NCBI GenBank assembly: GCA_023614405.1 | Contig: CM042684.1 | Location: forward strand, 202,064,941 to 202,128,940 | Direction: 5' to 3' | Source: Avena insularis | Lineage: Eukaryota > Streptophyta > Magnoliopsida > Poales > Poaceae | DNA: 64,000 bases | Shown: one piece after another, positions 1 to 11,040 of the stretch | How positions within the stretch are numbered: the stretch's first letter is position 1 | Layout: the number at the start of each line of letters is the position of its first letter | The notes under the pieces: generated by a model | The model's input: the letters and a program-made list of their open reading frames with translations, nothing else | Databases searched by the model: none | Told to the model about the DNA's origin: nothing | Program-made: the position numbers and the translations under genes

Positions 1-180
1 TATGTGAAAAGAACACACATGCAATGACTCTGGTTGTTGTTAGTAAAAATAACACACATGCAATGACACTGGTGAACCCATAGGTGGATTGTGAAAAGAA
101 CACACATGCAATGACACTGGTGGATCCATATGTGGTATGTGAAAAGAACACACACGCAATGACTCTGGTTGTTGTTAGTA

Positions 181-228
181 AAAAGAACACACATGCAATG
201 ACACTGGTGGATCCATAGGTGGATTGTG
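181..228 (+). repeat. Exemplar of the gamma unit (48 bp, TAGGTGGATTGTG tail)
   Basis: Core plus a 26-bp tail identical to beta up to GGATCCAT, then AGGTGGATTGTG. The CCATAGG segment puts a TAG stop into the otherwise open sense frame, so sense open frames end at nearly every gamma unit. GGTGGAT occurs twice, 12 bp apart start to start across the tail; that arrangement explains the 36-bp deletion unit described separately. Gamma is usually followed directly by another 48-bp unit, often with AAAATAAC in place of AAAAGAAC at the start of the next core. Confidence 0.94.
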
Positions 229-1079
229 AAAATAACACACATGCAATGACACTGGTGGATCCATATGTGGTATGTGAAAAGAACACACATGCAATGGCTC
301 TAGTTGTTGTTAGTAAAAAGAACACACATGCAATGACACTGGTGGATCCATATGTGGTATGTGAAAAGAACACACATGCAATGGCTCTGGTTGTTGTTAG
401 TAAAAAGAACACACATGCAATGACACTGGTGGATCCATAGGTGGATTGTGAAAATTACACACATCCAATGACACTGGTGGATCCATATGTGGTATGTGAA
501 AAGAACACACATGCAATGGCTCTGGTTGTTGTTAGTAAAAAGAACACACATGCAATGACACTGGTGGATCCATATGTGATATGTGAAAAGAACACACATG
601 CAATGGCTCTGGTTGTTGTTAGTAAAAAGAACACACATGCAATGACACTCGTGGATCCATAGGTGGATTGTGAAAATAACACACATGCAATGACACTGGT
701 GGATCCATATGTGGTATGTGAAAAGAACACACATGCAATGGCTCTGGTTGTTGTTAGTAAAAAGAACACGCATGCAATGACAGCGATGGATCCATATGTG
801 GTATGTGAAAAGAACACACATTTTAATGACTCTGGTTGTTGTTAGTAATAAGAACACGCATGCAATGACACTGGTGGATCCATAGGTGGATTGTGAAAAG
901 AGCACACATGCAATGACACTGGTGGATCCATATGTGGTATGCAAAAAGAACACACATACAATGACTCCAGTTGTTGTTAGTAAAAAGAACACACATGCAA
1001 TGACACTGGTGGATCCATTTGTGGTCTCTGAAGAGAACACACATTTCAATGACACTGGTGGATCCATATGTGGTATGTG

Positions 1080-1118
1080 AAAAGAATAGTCATGAAATGA
1101 CTCCAGTTGTTGTTAGTA
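1080..1118 (+). repeat. Exemplar of the punctuator unit with inverted repeat
   Basis: A 39-bp alpha-like unit whose core is changed to AATAGTCATGAAATGAC. Bases 1088-1102 form the perfect inverted repeat AGTCAT, spacer GAA, ATGACT. Its tail is TCCAG or TCTAG followed by TTGTTGTTA, and most copies then have CTA in place of GTA. It nearly always follows a +1 long unit. Copies start near 1085, 2940, 3904, 6032, 7790, 9056, 10853, 19979, 20769, 23173, 24489, 25144, 25801, 27949, 28835, 29625, 30376, 32507, 33393, 34183, 34973, 37548, 40870, 41929, 45061, 46117, 51910, 62915 and 63396. The 2940, 7790, 51910 and 62915 copies carry one-base changes. Confidence 0.92.
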
Positions 1119-1253
1119 AAAAGAACACACATGCAATGACACTGGTGGATCCAAAGGTGGATTGTGAAAAGAACACACATGCAATGACTCTGGTTGTTGT
1201 TAGTAAAAAGAACACACATGCAATGACACCGGTGGATCCATGTGTGGTCTCTG

Positions 1254-1293
1254 AAGAGAACACACATTTCAATGACTCTAGTTGTTGTTAGTA
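1254..1293 (+). repeat. Exemplar of the +1 unit (40 bp, CATTTCAATGAC core)
   Basis: The core reads AACACACATTTCAATGAC, one base longer than AACACACATGCAATGAC, so the unit is 40 bp (49 bp when it carries a long tail). The extra base shifts the reading phase of everything downstream. In the new sense frame the alpha tail ends at TAG TAA. Subtypes are CATTTTAATGAC, CATTCCAATGAC (about 13-22 kb only), CATTTCCATGAC (about 43-61 kb only), and a form with a 2-bp deletion, CAATGACTGGTTG, as at 1602. Confidence 0.93.
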
Positions 1294-1553
1294 AAAAGAA
1301 CACACATGCAATGACACTGGTGGATCCATGTGTGGTCTCTGAAGAGAACACACATGCAATGAGTCTGGTGTTGTTAGTAAAAAGAACACACATGCAATGA
1401 CACTGGTGGATCCATGTGTGGTCTCTAAAAAGAACACAGATGCAATGAATCTGGTTGTTGTTAGTAAAAAGAGCACACATGCAATGCCACTGGTGGATCC
1501 ATATGTGGTATGTGAAAAGAACAGACATGCAGTGACTCTGGTTGTTGTTAGTA

Positions 1554-1601
1554 AAAAGAACACACATGCAATGACACTGGTGGATCCATGTGTGGTCTCT
1601 G
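1554..1601 (+). repeat. Exemplar of the delta unit (48 bp, TGTGTGGTCTCTG tail)
   Basis: Core plus a tail sharing ACTGGTGGATCCAT with beta and gamma, then GTGTGGTCTCTG. The next core usually starts AAGAGAAC rather than AAAAGAAC. Variants end CTCTAAAGAG or CTCTAAAAAG. Delta units most often precede the +1 unit (CATTTCAATGAC), and together with that core they form a 28-bp dyad. They are scarce in the 222-bp modules of the first 10 kb and dominate about 11-18 kb and 36-62 kb. Confidence 0.94.
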
Positions 1602-1615
1602 AAGAGAACACACAT
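1588..1615 (+). other. Delta-junction dyad (28 bp, 13-bp arms)
   Basis: The left arm ATGTGTGGTCTCT and right arm AGAGAACACACAT are separated by GA. Twelve of 13 positions pair, with one G:A mismatch at arm position 8. It spans the end of a delta tail and the start of the next core, and recurs at most delta units followed by an AAGAGAAC core (CTCTGAAGAG or CTCTAAAGAG). Where the junction is CTCTAAAAAG, 11 of 13 positions pair. The corresponding beta and gamma junctions do not form it. Such a sequence could extrude as a hairpin or cruciform. Confidence 0.85.
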
Positions 1616-1639
1616 TTCAATGACTGGTTGTTGTTAGTA

Positions 1640-1687
1640 AAAAGAACACACATGCAATGACACTGGTGGATCCATATGTGGTATGTG
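1640..1687 (+). repeat. Exemplar of the beta unit (48 bp)
   Basis: Core plus a 26-bp tail beginning ACTGGTGGATCCAT and ending ATGTGGTATGTG. It contains the 8-bp palindrome TGGATCCA (BamHI site GGATCC) and CATATG (NdeI site). Sixteen codons in the open sense frame. Recurrent subtypes have TATGCGGTATG, TATGCGAAAAG, GTGGAATGTG or ACTAGTGG (SpeI) in place of the commoner bases. This is one of the most abundant long units of the array. Confidence 0.95.
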
Positions 1688-1726
1688 AAAAGAACACACA
1701 TGCAATGACTCTGGTTGTTGTTAGTA
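1688..1726 (+). repeat. Exemplar of the alpha unit (39 bp)
   Basis: A clean example of the short unit: a 22-bp core ending ATGCAATGAC and the 17-bp tail TCTGGTTGTTGTTAGTA. In the sense frame AAG-AAC-ACA it reads KNTHAMTLVVVSK, 13 codons with no stop. A second sense frame ends in the tail at TAG TAA. The antisense of the tail begins TAC TAA in one frame, which is the only antisense stop in the family. A common subtype has GGCTCTGG for GACTCTGG. Alpha units usually follow a beta or delta unit, giving an 87-bp pair. Confidence 0.95.
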
Positions 1727-1855
1727 AAAAGAACACACATGTAATGACACTGGTGGATACATGTGTGGTCTCTGAAGAGAACACACATGCAATGATTCTG
1801 GTTGTTGTTAGTAAAAAGAACACACATGCAATGACACTAGTGGATCCATATGTGG

Positions 1856-2935
1856 TATGTGAAAAGAACACACATGCAATGACTCTGGTTGTTGTTAGTA
1901 AAAATAACACACATGCAATGACACTGGTGAACCCATAGGTGGATTGTGAAAAGAACACACATGCAATGACACTGGTGGATCCATATGTGGTATGTGAAAA
2001 GAACACACACGCAATGACTCTGGTTGTTGTTAGTAAAAAGAACACACATGCAATGACACTGGTGGATCCATAGGTGGATTGTGAAAATAACACACATGCA
2101 ATGACACTGGTGGATCCATATGTGGTATGTGAAAAGAACACACATGCAATGGCTCTAGTTGTTGTTAGTAAAAAGAACACACATGCAATGACACTGGTGG
2201 ATCCATATGTGGTATGTGAAAAGAACACACATGCAATGGCTCTGGTTGTTGTTAGTAAAAAGAACACACATGCAATGACACTGGTGGATCCATAGGTGGA
2301 TTGTGAAAATTACACACATCCAATGACACTGGTGGATCCATATGTGGTATGTGAAAAGAACACACATGCAATGGCTCTGGTTGTTGTTAGTAAAAAGAAC
2401 ACACATGCAATGACACTGGTGGATCCATATGTGATATGTGAAAAGAACACACATGCAATGGCTCTGGTTGTTGTTAGTAAAAAGAACACACATGCAATGA
2501 CACTCGTGGATCCATAGGTGGATTGTGAAAATAACACACATGCAATGACACTGGTGGATCCATATGTGGTATGTGAAAAGAACACACATGCAATGGCTCT
2601 GGTTGTTGTTAGTAAAAAGAACACGCATGCAATGACAGCGGTGGATCCATATGTGGTATGTGAAAAGAACACACATTTTAATGACTCTGGTTGTTGTTAG
2701 TAATAAGAACACGCATGCAATGACACTGGTGGATCCATAGGTGGATTGTGAAAAGAGCACACATGCAATGCCACTGGTGGATCCATATGTGGTATGCAAA
2801 AAGAACACACATACAATGACTCCAGTTGTTGTTAGTAAAAAGAACACACATGCAATGACACTGGTGGATCCATTTGTGGTCTCTGAAGAGAACACACATT
2901 TCAATGACACTGGTGGATCCATATGTGGTATGTGA
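1856..2935 (+). repeat. Higher-order repeat, 1.855-kb copy 2
   Basis: This matches 1-1080 at a constant offset of 1,855 with only scattered base changes, for example GCGATGGATCC at 782 against GCGGTGGATCC at 2637. The 222-bp modules repeat at 2036, 2258 and 2480. After about 2,940 the match is lost: copy 2 has AATAATCATG, CTAAAA and then the 36-bp unit, where copy 1 has AATAGTCATG, GTAAAA and a 48-bp unit. Confidence 0.9.
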
Positions 2936-5127
2936 AAAGAATAATCATGAAATGACTCCAGTTGTTGTTACTAAAAAGAACACACATGCAATGACACTGG
3001 TGGATTGTGAAAAAAAACACATGCAATGACTCTGGTTGTTGTTAGTAAAAAGAACACACATGCAATGACACCGGTGGGTCCATGTGTGGTCTCTAAAGAG
3101 AACACACATTTTAATGACTCTAGTTGTTGTTAGTAAAAAGAACACACATGCAATGACACTGGTGGATCCATGTGTGGTCTCTGAAGAGAACACACATGCA
3201 ATGACTCTGGTTGTTGTTAGTAAAAAGAACACACTGCAATGACACTGGTGGATCCATAGGTGGATTGTGAGAATAACACACAAGCAATGACACTGGTGGA
3301 TCCATATGTGGTATGTGAAAAGAACACACATGCAATGGCTCTGGTTGTTGTTAGTAAAAAGAACACACACGCAATGACATTGGTGGATCCATATGTGGTA
3401 TGTGAACAGAACACACATGCAATGGCTCTGGTTGTTGTTAGTAAAAAGAACACACATGCAATGACATTGGTGGATCCATAGGTGGATTGTGAAAATAACA
3501 CAGATGCAATGACACTGGTGGATCCATATGTGGTATGTGAAAAGCACACACATGCAATGGCTCTGGTTGTTGTTAGTAAAAAGAACACACATGCAATGAT
3601 ACTGGTGGATCCATATGTGGTATATGAAAAGAACACACATTTTAATGACCCTGGTTGTTGTTACTAAAAAGAACACCCATGCAATGACACTGGTGGATCC
3701 ATAGGTGGATTGTGAAAAGAGCACACATCCAATGACACTGGTGGATCCATATGTGGTATGCGAAAAGAACACACATGCAATGACTCCAGTTGTTGTTAGT
3801 AAAAAGAAGACACATGCAATGACACTGGTGGATCCATGTGTGGTCTCTGAAGAGAACACACATTTCAATGACACTGGTGGATCCATATGTGGTATGTGAA
3901 AAGAATAGTCATGAAATGACTCCAGTTGTTGTTAGTAAAAAGAACACACATGCAATGACACTGGTGGATCCATAGGTGGGTTGTGAAAACAACACACATG
4001 CAATGACTCTGGTTGTTGTTAGTAAAAAGAACACACATGCAATGACACCGGTGGATCCATGTGTGGTCTCTGAAGAGAACACACATTTCAATGACTCTAG
4101 TTGTTGTTAGTAAAAAGAACACACATGCAATGACACTGGTGGATCCATGTGTGGTCTCTAAAGAGAACACACATGCAATGAGTCTGGTTGTTGTTAGTAA
4201 AAAGAACACACATGCAATGACACTGGTGGATCCATGTGTGGTCTCTAAAAAGAACACAGATGCAATGAATCTGGTTGTTGTTAGTAAAAAGAGCACACAT
4301 GCAATGCCACTGGTGGATCCATATGTGGTATGTGAAAAGAACACACATGCAATGTCTCTGGTTGTTGTTAGTAAAAAGAACACACATGTAATGACACTGG
4401 TGGATACATGTGTGGTCTCTGAAGAGAACACACATGCAATTATTCTGGTTGTTGTTAGTAAAAAGAACACACATGCAATGACACTAGTGGATCCATATGT
4501 GGTATGTGAAAAGAACACACATGCAATGACTCTGGTTGTTGTTAGTAAAAATAACACACATGCAATTACACTGGTGAACCCATAGGTGGATTGTGAAAAG
4601 AACACACATGCAATGACACTGGTGGATCCATATGTGGTATGTGAAAAGAACACACACGCAATGACTCTGGTTGTTGTTAGTAAAAAGAACACACATGCAA
4701 TGACACTGGTGGATCCATAGGTGGATTGTGAAAATAACACACATGCAATGACACTGGTGGATCCATATGTGGTATGTGAAAAGAACACACATGCAATGGC
4801 TCTAGTTGTTGTTAGTAAAAAGAACACACATGCAATGACACTGGTGGATCCATATGTGGTATGTGAAAATAACACACATTTTAATGACTCCAGTTGTTGT
4901 TAGTAAAAAGAACACACATGCAATGACACTGGTGGATCCATAGGTGGATTGAGAAAATAACACACATGCAATGACACTGGTTGATCCATATGTGGATTGT
5001 GAAAAGAACACACATGCAATGGCTCTGGTTGTTGTTAGTAAAAAGAGCACACATGCAATTACACTGGTGGATCCATATGTGGTATGTGAAAAGAACACAC
5101 ATGCAATGGCTCTGGTTGTTGTTAGTA
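2936..5127 (+). repeat. Mixed block of satellite units between two 222-bp module runs
   Basis: Punctuator units lie at 2940 and 3904. Alpha-G/beta/gamma modules fill about 3240-3660. A delta-rich stretch at 3865-4500 aligns with 1046-1855 less about 170 bp. From 4503 the GGTGAACCC-containing block returns, at offset 2,647 from 1856. Near 5,040 the core has AGAGCACACATGCAATTACAC, a variant also seen near 7,025 with ATCACAC. Confidence 0.85.
2974..3009 (+). repeat. Exemplar of the 36-bp deletion unit
   Basis: The tail reads ACTGGTGGATTGTG, which is gamma with 12 bp missing between its two GGTGGAT copies. This is the product expected from slippage or recombination between short direct repeats. 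The length stays a multiple of three. It is found almost always directly downstream of the AGTCATGAAATGACT unit, for example near 3000, 6095, 7850, 9115, 10915, 20042, 20830, 23233, 24545, 25205, 28010, 33455, 37610, 41980 and 46180. The pair therefore spreads as one block. Confidence 0.9.
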
Positions 5128-5794
5128 AAAAGAACACACATGCAATGACACTGGTGGATCCATAGGTGGATTGTGAAAATAACACACATGCAATGACACT
5201 GGTGGATCCATATGTGGTATGTGAAAAGAACACACATGCAATGGCTCTAGTTGTTGTTAGTAAAAAGAACACACATGCAATGACACTGGTGGATCCATAT
5301 GTGGTATGTGAAAAGAACACACATGCAATGGCTCTGGTTGTTGTTAGTAAAAAGAACACACATGCAATGACACTGGTGGATCCATAGGTGGATTGTGAAA
5401 ATAACACACATGCAATGACACTGGTGGATCCATATGTGGTATGTGAAAAGAACACACATGCAATGGCTCTGGTTGTTGTTAGTAAAAAGAACACACATGC
5501 AATGACACTGGTGGATCCATATGTGATATGTGAAAACAACACACATGCAATGGCTCTGGTTGTTGTTAGTAAAAAGAACACACATGCAATGACACTCGTG
5601 GATCCATAGGTGGATTGTGAAAATAACACACATGCAATGACACTGGTGGATCCATATGTGGTATGTGAAAAGAACACACATGCAATGGCTCTGGTTGTTG
5701 TTAGTAAAAAGAACACGCATGCAATGACACTGGTGGGTCCATATGTGGTATGTGAAAAGAACACACATTTTAATGACTCTGGTTGTTGTTAGTA
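5128..5794 (+). repeat. Three further 222-bp modules
   Basis: Gamma-beta-alpha-beta-alpha modules start at 5128, 5350 and 5572. The third ends in a +1 unit and is 223 bp. They correspond to 181-847 at an offset of 4,947. Alpha units here are the GGCTCTGG subtype throughout. The tail variant ACTCGTGGATCC at about 5,595 matches ACTCGTGG at about 647, so whole modules rather than single units have been copied. Confidence 0.88.
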
Positions 5795-7723
5795 ATAAGA
5801 ACACGCATGCAATGACACTGGTGGATCCATACGTGGATTGTGAAAAGATCACACATGCAATGACACTGGTGGATCCATATGTGGTATGCGAAAACAACAC
5901 ACATGCAATGACTCCAGTTGTTGTTAGTAAAAAGAACACACATGCAATGACACTGGTGGATCTATTTGTGGTCTCTGAAGAGAACACACATTTCAATGAC
6001 ACTGGTGGATCCATATGTGGTATGTGAAAAGAATAGTCATGAAATGACTCCAGTTGTTGTTACTAAAAAGAACACACATGCAATGACACTGGTGGATTGT
6101 GAAAAAAAAACACATGCAATGACTCTGGTTATTGTTAGTAAAAAGAACACACATGCAATGACACTTGTGGATCCATGTGTGGTCTCGGAAGAGAACACAC
6201 ATTTTAATGACTCTAGTTGTTGTTAGTAAAAAGAACACACATGCAATGACACTGGTGGATCCATGTGTGGTCTCTGAAGAGAACACACATGCAATGACTC
6301 TGGTTGTTGTTAGTAAAAAGAACACACAAGCAATGACACTGGTGGATCCATGTGTGGTCTATAAAAAGAACACACATGCAATGACTCTGGTTGTTGTTAG
6401 TAAAAAGAGCCCACATGCAATGACACTGGTGGATCCATATGCGGTATGTGAAAAGAACACACATGCAGTGACTTGGTTGTTGTTAGTAAAAAGAACACAC
6501 ATGCAATGACACAGGTGGATCCATAGGTGGATTGTGAAAAGAACACACATGCAATGACTCTGGTTGTTGTTAGTAAAAAGAACACACATGCAATGACACC
6601 GGTGGATCCATGTGTGGTCTCTAAAGAGAACACACATTTCAATGACTCTAGTTGTTGTTACTAAAAAGAACACACATGCAATGACACTAGTGGATCCATA
6701 TGTGGTATGTGAAAAGAACAGACATGCAATGACTCTGGTTGTTGTTAGTAAAAATAACACACATGCAATGACACTGGTGAACCCATAGGTGGATTGTGAA
6801 AAGAACACACATGCAATGACACTGGTGGATCCATATGTGGTATGTGAAAAGAACACACACGCAATGACTCTGGTTGGTGTTAGTAAAAAGAACACACATG
6901 CAATGACACTGGTGGATCCATAGGTGGATTGAGAAAATAACACACATGCAATGACACTGGTGGATCCATATGTGGTATGTGAAAACAACACACATGCAAT
7001 GGCTCTGGTTGTTGTTAGTAAAAAGATCACACATGCAATTACACTGGTGGATCCATATGTGGTATGTGAAAAGAACACACATGCAATGGCTCTGGTTGTT
7101 GTTAGTAAAAAGAACACACATGCAATGACACTGGTGGATCCATAGGTGGATTGTGAAAATAACACACATGCAATGACACTGGTGGATCCATATGTGGTAT
7201 GTGAAAATAACACACATGCAATGGCTCTGGTTGTTGTTCGTATAAAGAACACACATGCAATGACACTGGTGGATCCATATGTGGTATGTGAAAAGAACAC
7301 ACATGCAATGGCTCTGGTTGTTGTTAGTAAAAAGAACACACATGCAATGACACTCGTGGATCCATAGGTGGACTGTGAAAATAACACACATGCAATGACA
7401 CTGGTGGATCCATATGTGGTATGTGAAAAGAACACACATGCAATGGCTCTGGTTGTTGTTAGTAAAAAGAACACGCATGCAATGACACTGGTGGATCCAT
7501 ATGTGGTATGTGAAAAGAACACACATTTTAATGACTCTGGTTGTTGTTAGTAATAAGAACACCCATGCAATGACACTGGTGGATCCATAGGTGGATTGTG
7601 AAAAGAGCACACATGCAATGACACTCGTGGATCCATATGTGGTATGCGAAAAGAACACACATGCAATGACTCTAGTTGTTGTTAGTAAAAAGAACACACA
7701 TGCAATGACACTGGTGGATCCAT
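5795..7723 (+). repeat. Satellite block with punctuator at 6032 and alpha-G modules
   Basis: A delta-rich part after the punctuator (6032-6700) is followed by the fourth GGTGAACCC block (near 6,776) and by gamma/beta/alpha-G modules at about 6,880-7,550. A single alpha tail at about 7,233 reads TTGTTCGTATAAAG. The punctuator-to-punctuator distance to 7790 is 1,758 bp. Bases 6213-6464 match 7971-8222 at that offset. Confidence 0.83.
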
Positions 7724-8633
7724 GTGTCGTCTCTGAAGAGAACACACATTTCAATGACACTGGTGGATCCATATGTGGTATGTGAAAAGAATTGTCATGA
7801 AATGACTCAAGTTATTGTTACTAAAAAGAACACACATGCAATGACACTGGTGGATTGTGAAAAGAACACACATGCAATGACTCTGGTTGTTGTTAGTAAA
7901 AAGAACACACATGTAGTGACACCGGTGGATCCATGTGTGGTCTCTGAAGAGAACACACATTTTAATGACTCTAGTTGTTGTTAGTAAAAATAACACACAT
8001 GCAATGACACTGGTGGATCCATGTGTGGTCTCTGAAGAGAACACACATGCAATGACTCTGGTTGTTGTTAGTAAAAAGAACACACATGCAATGACACTGG
8101 TGGATACATGTGTGGTCTCTAAAAAGAACACACATGCAATGACTCTGGTTGTTGTTAGTAAAAAGAGCCCACATGCAATGACACTGGTGGATCCATATGC
8201 GGTATGTGAAAAGAACACACATGCAGTGACTTGGTTGTTGTTAGTAAAAAGAACACACATGCAATGACACAGGTGGATCCATAGGTGGATTGTGAAAAGA
8301 ACACACATGCAATGACTCTGGTTGTTGTTAGTAAAAAGAACACACATGCAATGACACCGGTGGATCCATGTGTGGTCTCTGAAGAGAACACACATTTCAA
8401 TGACTCTAGTTGTTGTTAGTAAAAAGAACACAGATGCAATGACACTTGTGGATCCATGTGTGGTCTCTGAACAGAACACACATGCAATGACTCTGGTTGT
8501 TGTTAGTAAAAAGAACACACATGCAATGACACTAGTGGATCCATATGTGGTATGTGAAAAGAACACACATGCAATGACTCTGGTTGTTGTTAGTAAAAAT
8601 AACACACGTGCTATGACACTCGTGGATCCATAG
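7724..8633 (+). repeat. Higher-order repeat, 1.27-kb copy 1
   Basis: This aligns with 8990-9899 at a fixed offset of 1,266 bp, including the TATGCGGTATG beta subtype, GAGCCCACATGC and the ACTTGGTTG alpha with a two-base deletion. After 8,633 the copies part: the next matching block (8634-8816) has its partner at 10431-10613, offset 1,797, so about 531 bp is present only in the second copy. Confidence 0.87.
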
Positions 8634-8989
8634 GTGGATTGTGAAAATAACACACATGCAATGACACTGGTGGATCCATATGTCGTATGTGAAAAGAACA
8701 CACATGCAATGGCTCTGGTTGTTGTTAGTAAAAAGAACACGCATGCAATGACACTGGTGGATCCATATGTGGTATGTGAAAAGAACACACATTTTAATGA
8801 CTCTGGTTGTTGTTAGTAATAAGAACACCCATGCAATGACACTGATGGATCCATAGGTGGATTGTGAAAAGAGCACACATGTAATGACACTCGTGGATCC
8901 ATATGTGGTATGCGAAAAGAACACACATGCAATGACTCCAGTTGTTGTTAGTAAAAAGAACACACATGCAATGACACTGGTGGATCCAT

Positions 8990-9899
8990 GTGTGGTCTCT
9001 GAAGAGAACACACATTTCAATGACACTGGTGGATCCATATGTGGTATGTGAAAAGAATAGTCATGAAATGACTCCAGTTATTGTTACTAAAAAGAACACA
9101 CATGCAATGACACTAGTGGATTGTGAAAAGAACACACATGCAATGACTCTGGTTGTTGTTAGTAAAAAGAACACACATGCAATGACACCGTTGGATCCAT
9201 GTGTGGTCTCTGAAGAGAACACACATTTTAATGACTCTAGTTGTTGTTAGTAAAAAGAACACACATGAAATGACACTGGTGGATCCATGTGTGGTCTCTG
9301 AAGAGAACACACATGCAATGACTCTGGTTGTTGTTAGTAAAAAGAACACAAATGCAATGACACTGGTGGATCCATGTGTGGTCTCTAAAAAGAACACACA
9401 TGCAATGACTCTGGTTGTTGTTAGTAAAAAGAGCCCACATGCAATGACACTGGTTGATCCATATGCGGTATGTGAAAAGAACACACAGGCAGTGACTTGG
9501 TTGTTGTTAGTAAAAAGAACACACATGCAATGACACAGGTGGATCCATAGGTGGATTGTGAAAAGAACACACATGCAATGACTCTGGTTGTTGTTAGTAA
9601 AAAGAACACACATTCAATTACACCGGTGGATCCATGTGTGGTCTCTGAAGAGAACACACATTTCAATGACTCTAGTTGTTGTTGGTAAAAAGAACATAGA
9701 TGCAATGACACTTGTGGATCCATGTGTGGTCTCTGAAGAGAACACACATGCAATGACTCTGGTTGTTGTTACTAAAAAGAACACACATGCAATGACACTA
9801 GTGGATCCATATGTGGTATGTGAAAAGAACACACATGCAATAACTCTGGTTGTTGTTAGTAAAAATAACACACATGCAATGACAATGGTGGATCCATAG
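8990..9899 (+). repeat. Higher-order repeat, 1.27-kb copy 2
   Basis: Partner of 7724-8633 at +1,266 bp. Differences are mostly single substitutions such as GTTGGATCC near 9,191 and ACACAGGCAGTGAC near 9,485. It is followed by about 531 bp of extra gamma/beta/alpha-G units (9,900-10,430) before the alignment with 8634 onward resumes. Confidence 0.86.
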
Positions 9900-10853
9900 G
9901 TGGATTGTGAAAATAATACACTTGCAATGACACTGGTGGATCCATATGTGGTATGTGAAAAGAACACACATGCAATGACTCTGGTTGTTGTTAGTAAAAA
10001 GGACACACATGCAATGACACTGGTGGATCCATAGGTGGATTGTGAAAAGAACACACATGCAATGGCTCTTGTTGTTGTTAGTAAAAAGAACACACATGCA
10101 ATGACACTGGTGGATCCATATGTGGTATGTGAAAAGAACACACATGCAATGGCTCTGGTTGTTGTTAGTAAAAAGAACACACATGCAATGACACTCGTGG
10201 ATCCATAGGTGGATTGTGAAAATAACACACATGCAATGACACTGGTGGATCCATATGTGGTATGTGAAAAGAACACACATGCAATGGCTCTGGTTGTTGT
10301 TAGTAAAAAGAACACGCATGCAGTGACACTGGTGGATGCATATGTGGTATGTGAAAAGAACACAGATGCAATGGCTCTGGTTGTTGTTAGTAAAAAGAAC
10401 ACACATGCAATGACACTGGTGGATCCATAGGTGGAATGTGAAAATAACACACATGCAATGACACTGGTGGATCCATATGTGGTATGTGAAAAGAACACAC
10501 ATGCAATGGCTCTGGTTGTTGTTAGTAAAAAGAACACGCATGCAATGACACTGGTGGATCCATATGTGGTATGTGAAAAGAACACACATTTTAATGACTC
10601 TGGTTGTTGTTAGTAAAAAGAACACCCATGCAATGACACTGGTGGATCCATAGGTGGATTATGAAAAGAGCACACATGCAATGACACTGGTGGATCCATA
10701 TGTGGTATGCGAAAAGAACACACATGCAATGGCTCCAGTTGTTGTTAGTAAAAAGAACACACACGCAATGACACCGGCGGATCCATGTGTGGTCTCTGAA
10801 GAGAACACACATTTCAATGACACTGGTGGATCCATATGTGGAATGTGAAAAGA
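9900..10853 (+). repeat. Gamma/beta/alpha-G modules ending at a punctuator
   Basis: 222-bp modules lie around 10,171-10,620 with the SphI-containing subtype ACGCATGC. The block ends in a +1 long unit and the punctuator at 10853. After it no punctuator occurs for 9.1 kb, and the alpha-G subtype becomes rare until about 19.5 kb, with brief returns near 13.3-13.5, 13.9, 15.2, 15.6, 17.8 and 18.2 kb. Confidence 0.85.
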
Positions 10854-11040
10854 ATAGTCATGAAATGACTCTAGTTGTTGTTACTAAAAAGAACACACAT
10901 GCAATGACACTGGTGGATTGTGAAAAGAACACACATGCAATGACTCTGGTTGTTCTTAGTAAAAAGAACACACATGCAATGACACGGTGGATCCATGTGT
11001 GGTCTCTGAAGAGAACACACATTTCAATGACTCTAGTTGT

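Larger units (their letters stand above)
1..1855 (+). repeat. Higher-order repeat, 1.855-kb copy 1
   Basis: The first ~1,080 bp recur almost unchanged 1,855 bp downstream (1856-2935), including the odd GGTGAACCCATAGG gamma variant at about 89 and 1944. Inside are three 222-bp gamma-beta-alpha-beta-alpha modules at 181-402, 403-624 and 625-847; the last is 223 bp because its final unit is a +1 unit. The right part (about 1081-1855) is delta-rich. It resembles 3900-4502 after removal of roughly 170 bp, shown by the shift changing from 2,819 to 2,647. Confidence 0.9.

Noticed and set aside
2155..2922. Cys/His-rich antisense peptide as zinc fingers
   Set aside because: Spacing of Cys and His (HCMC, HQC) follows the repeat and does not match C2H2, RING or other metal-binding patterns.
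7233..7246. TATA-like GTATAAAG
   Set aside because: A one-off substitution in a single alpha unit with no gene nearby.
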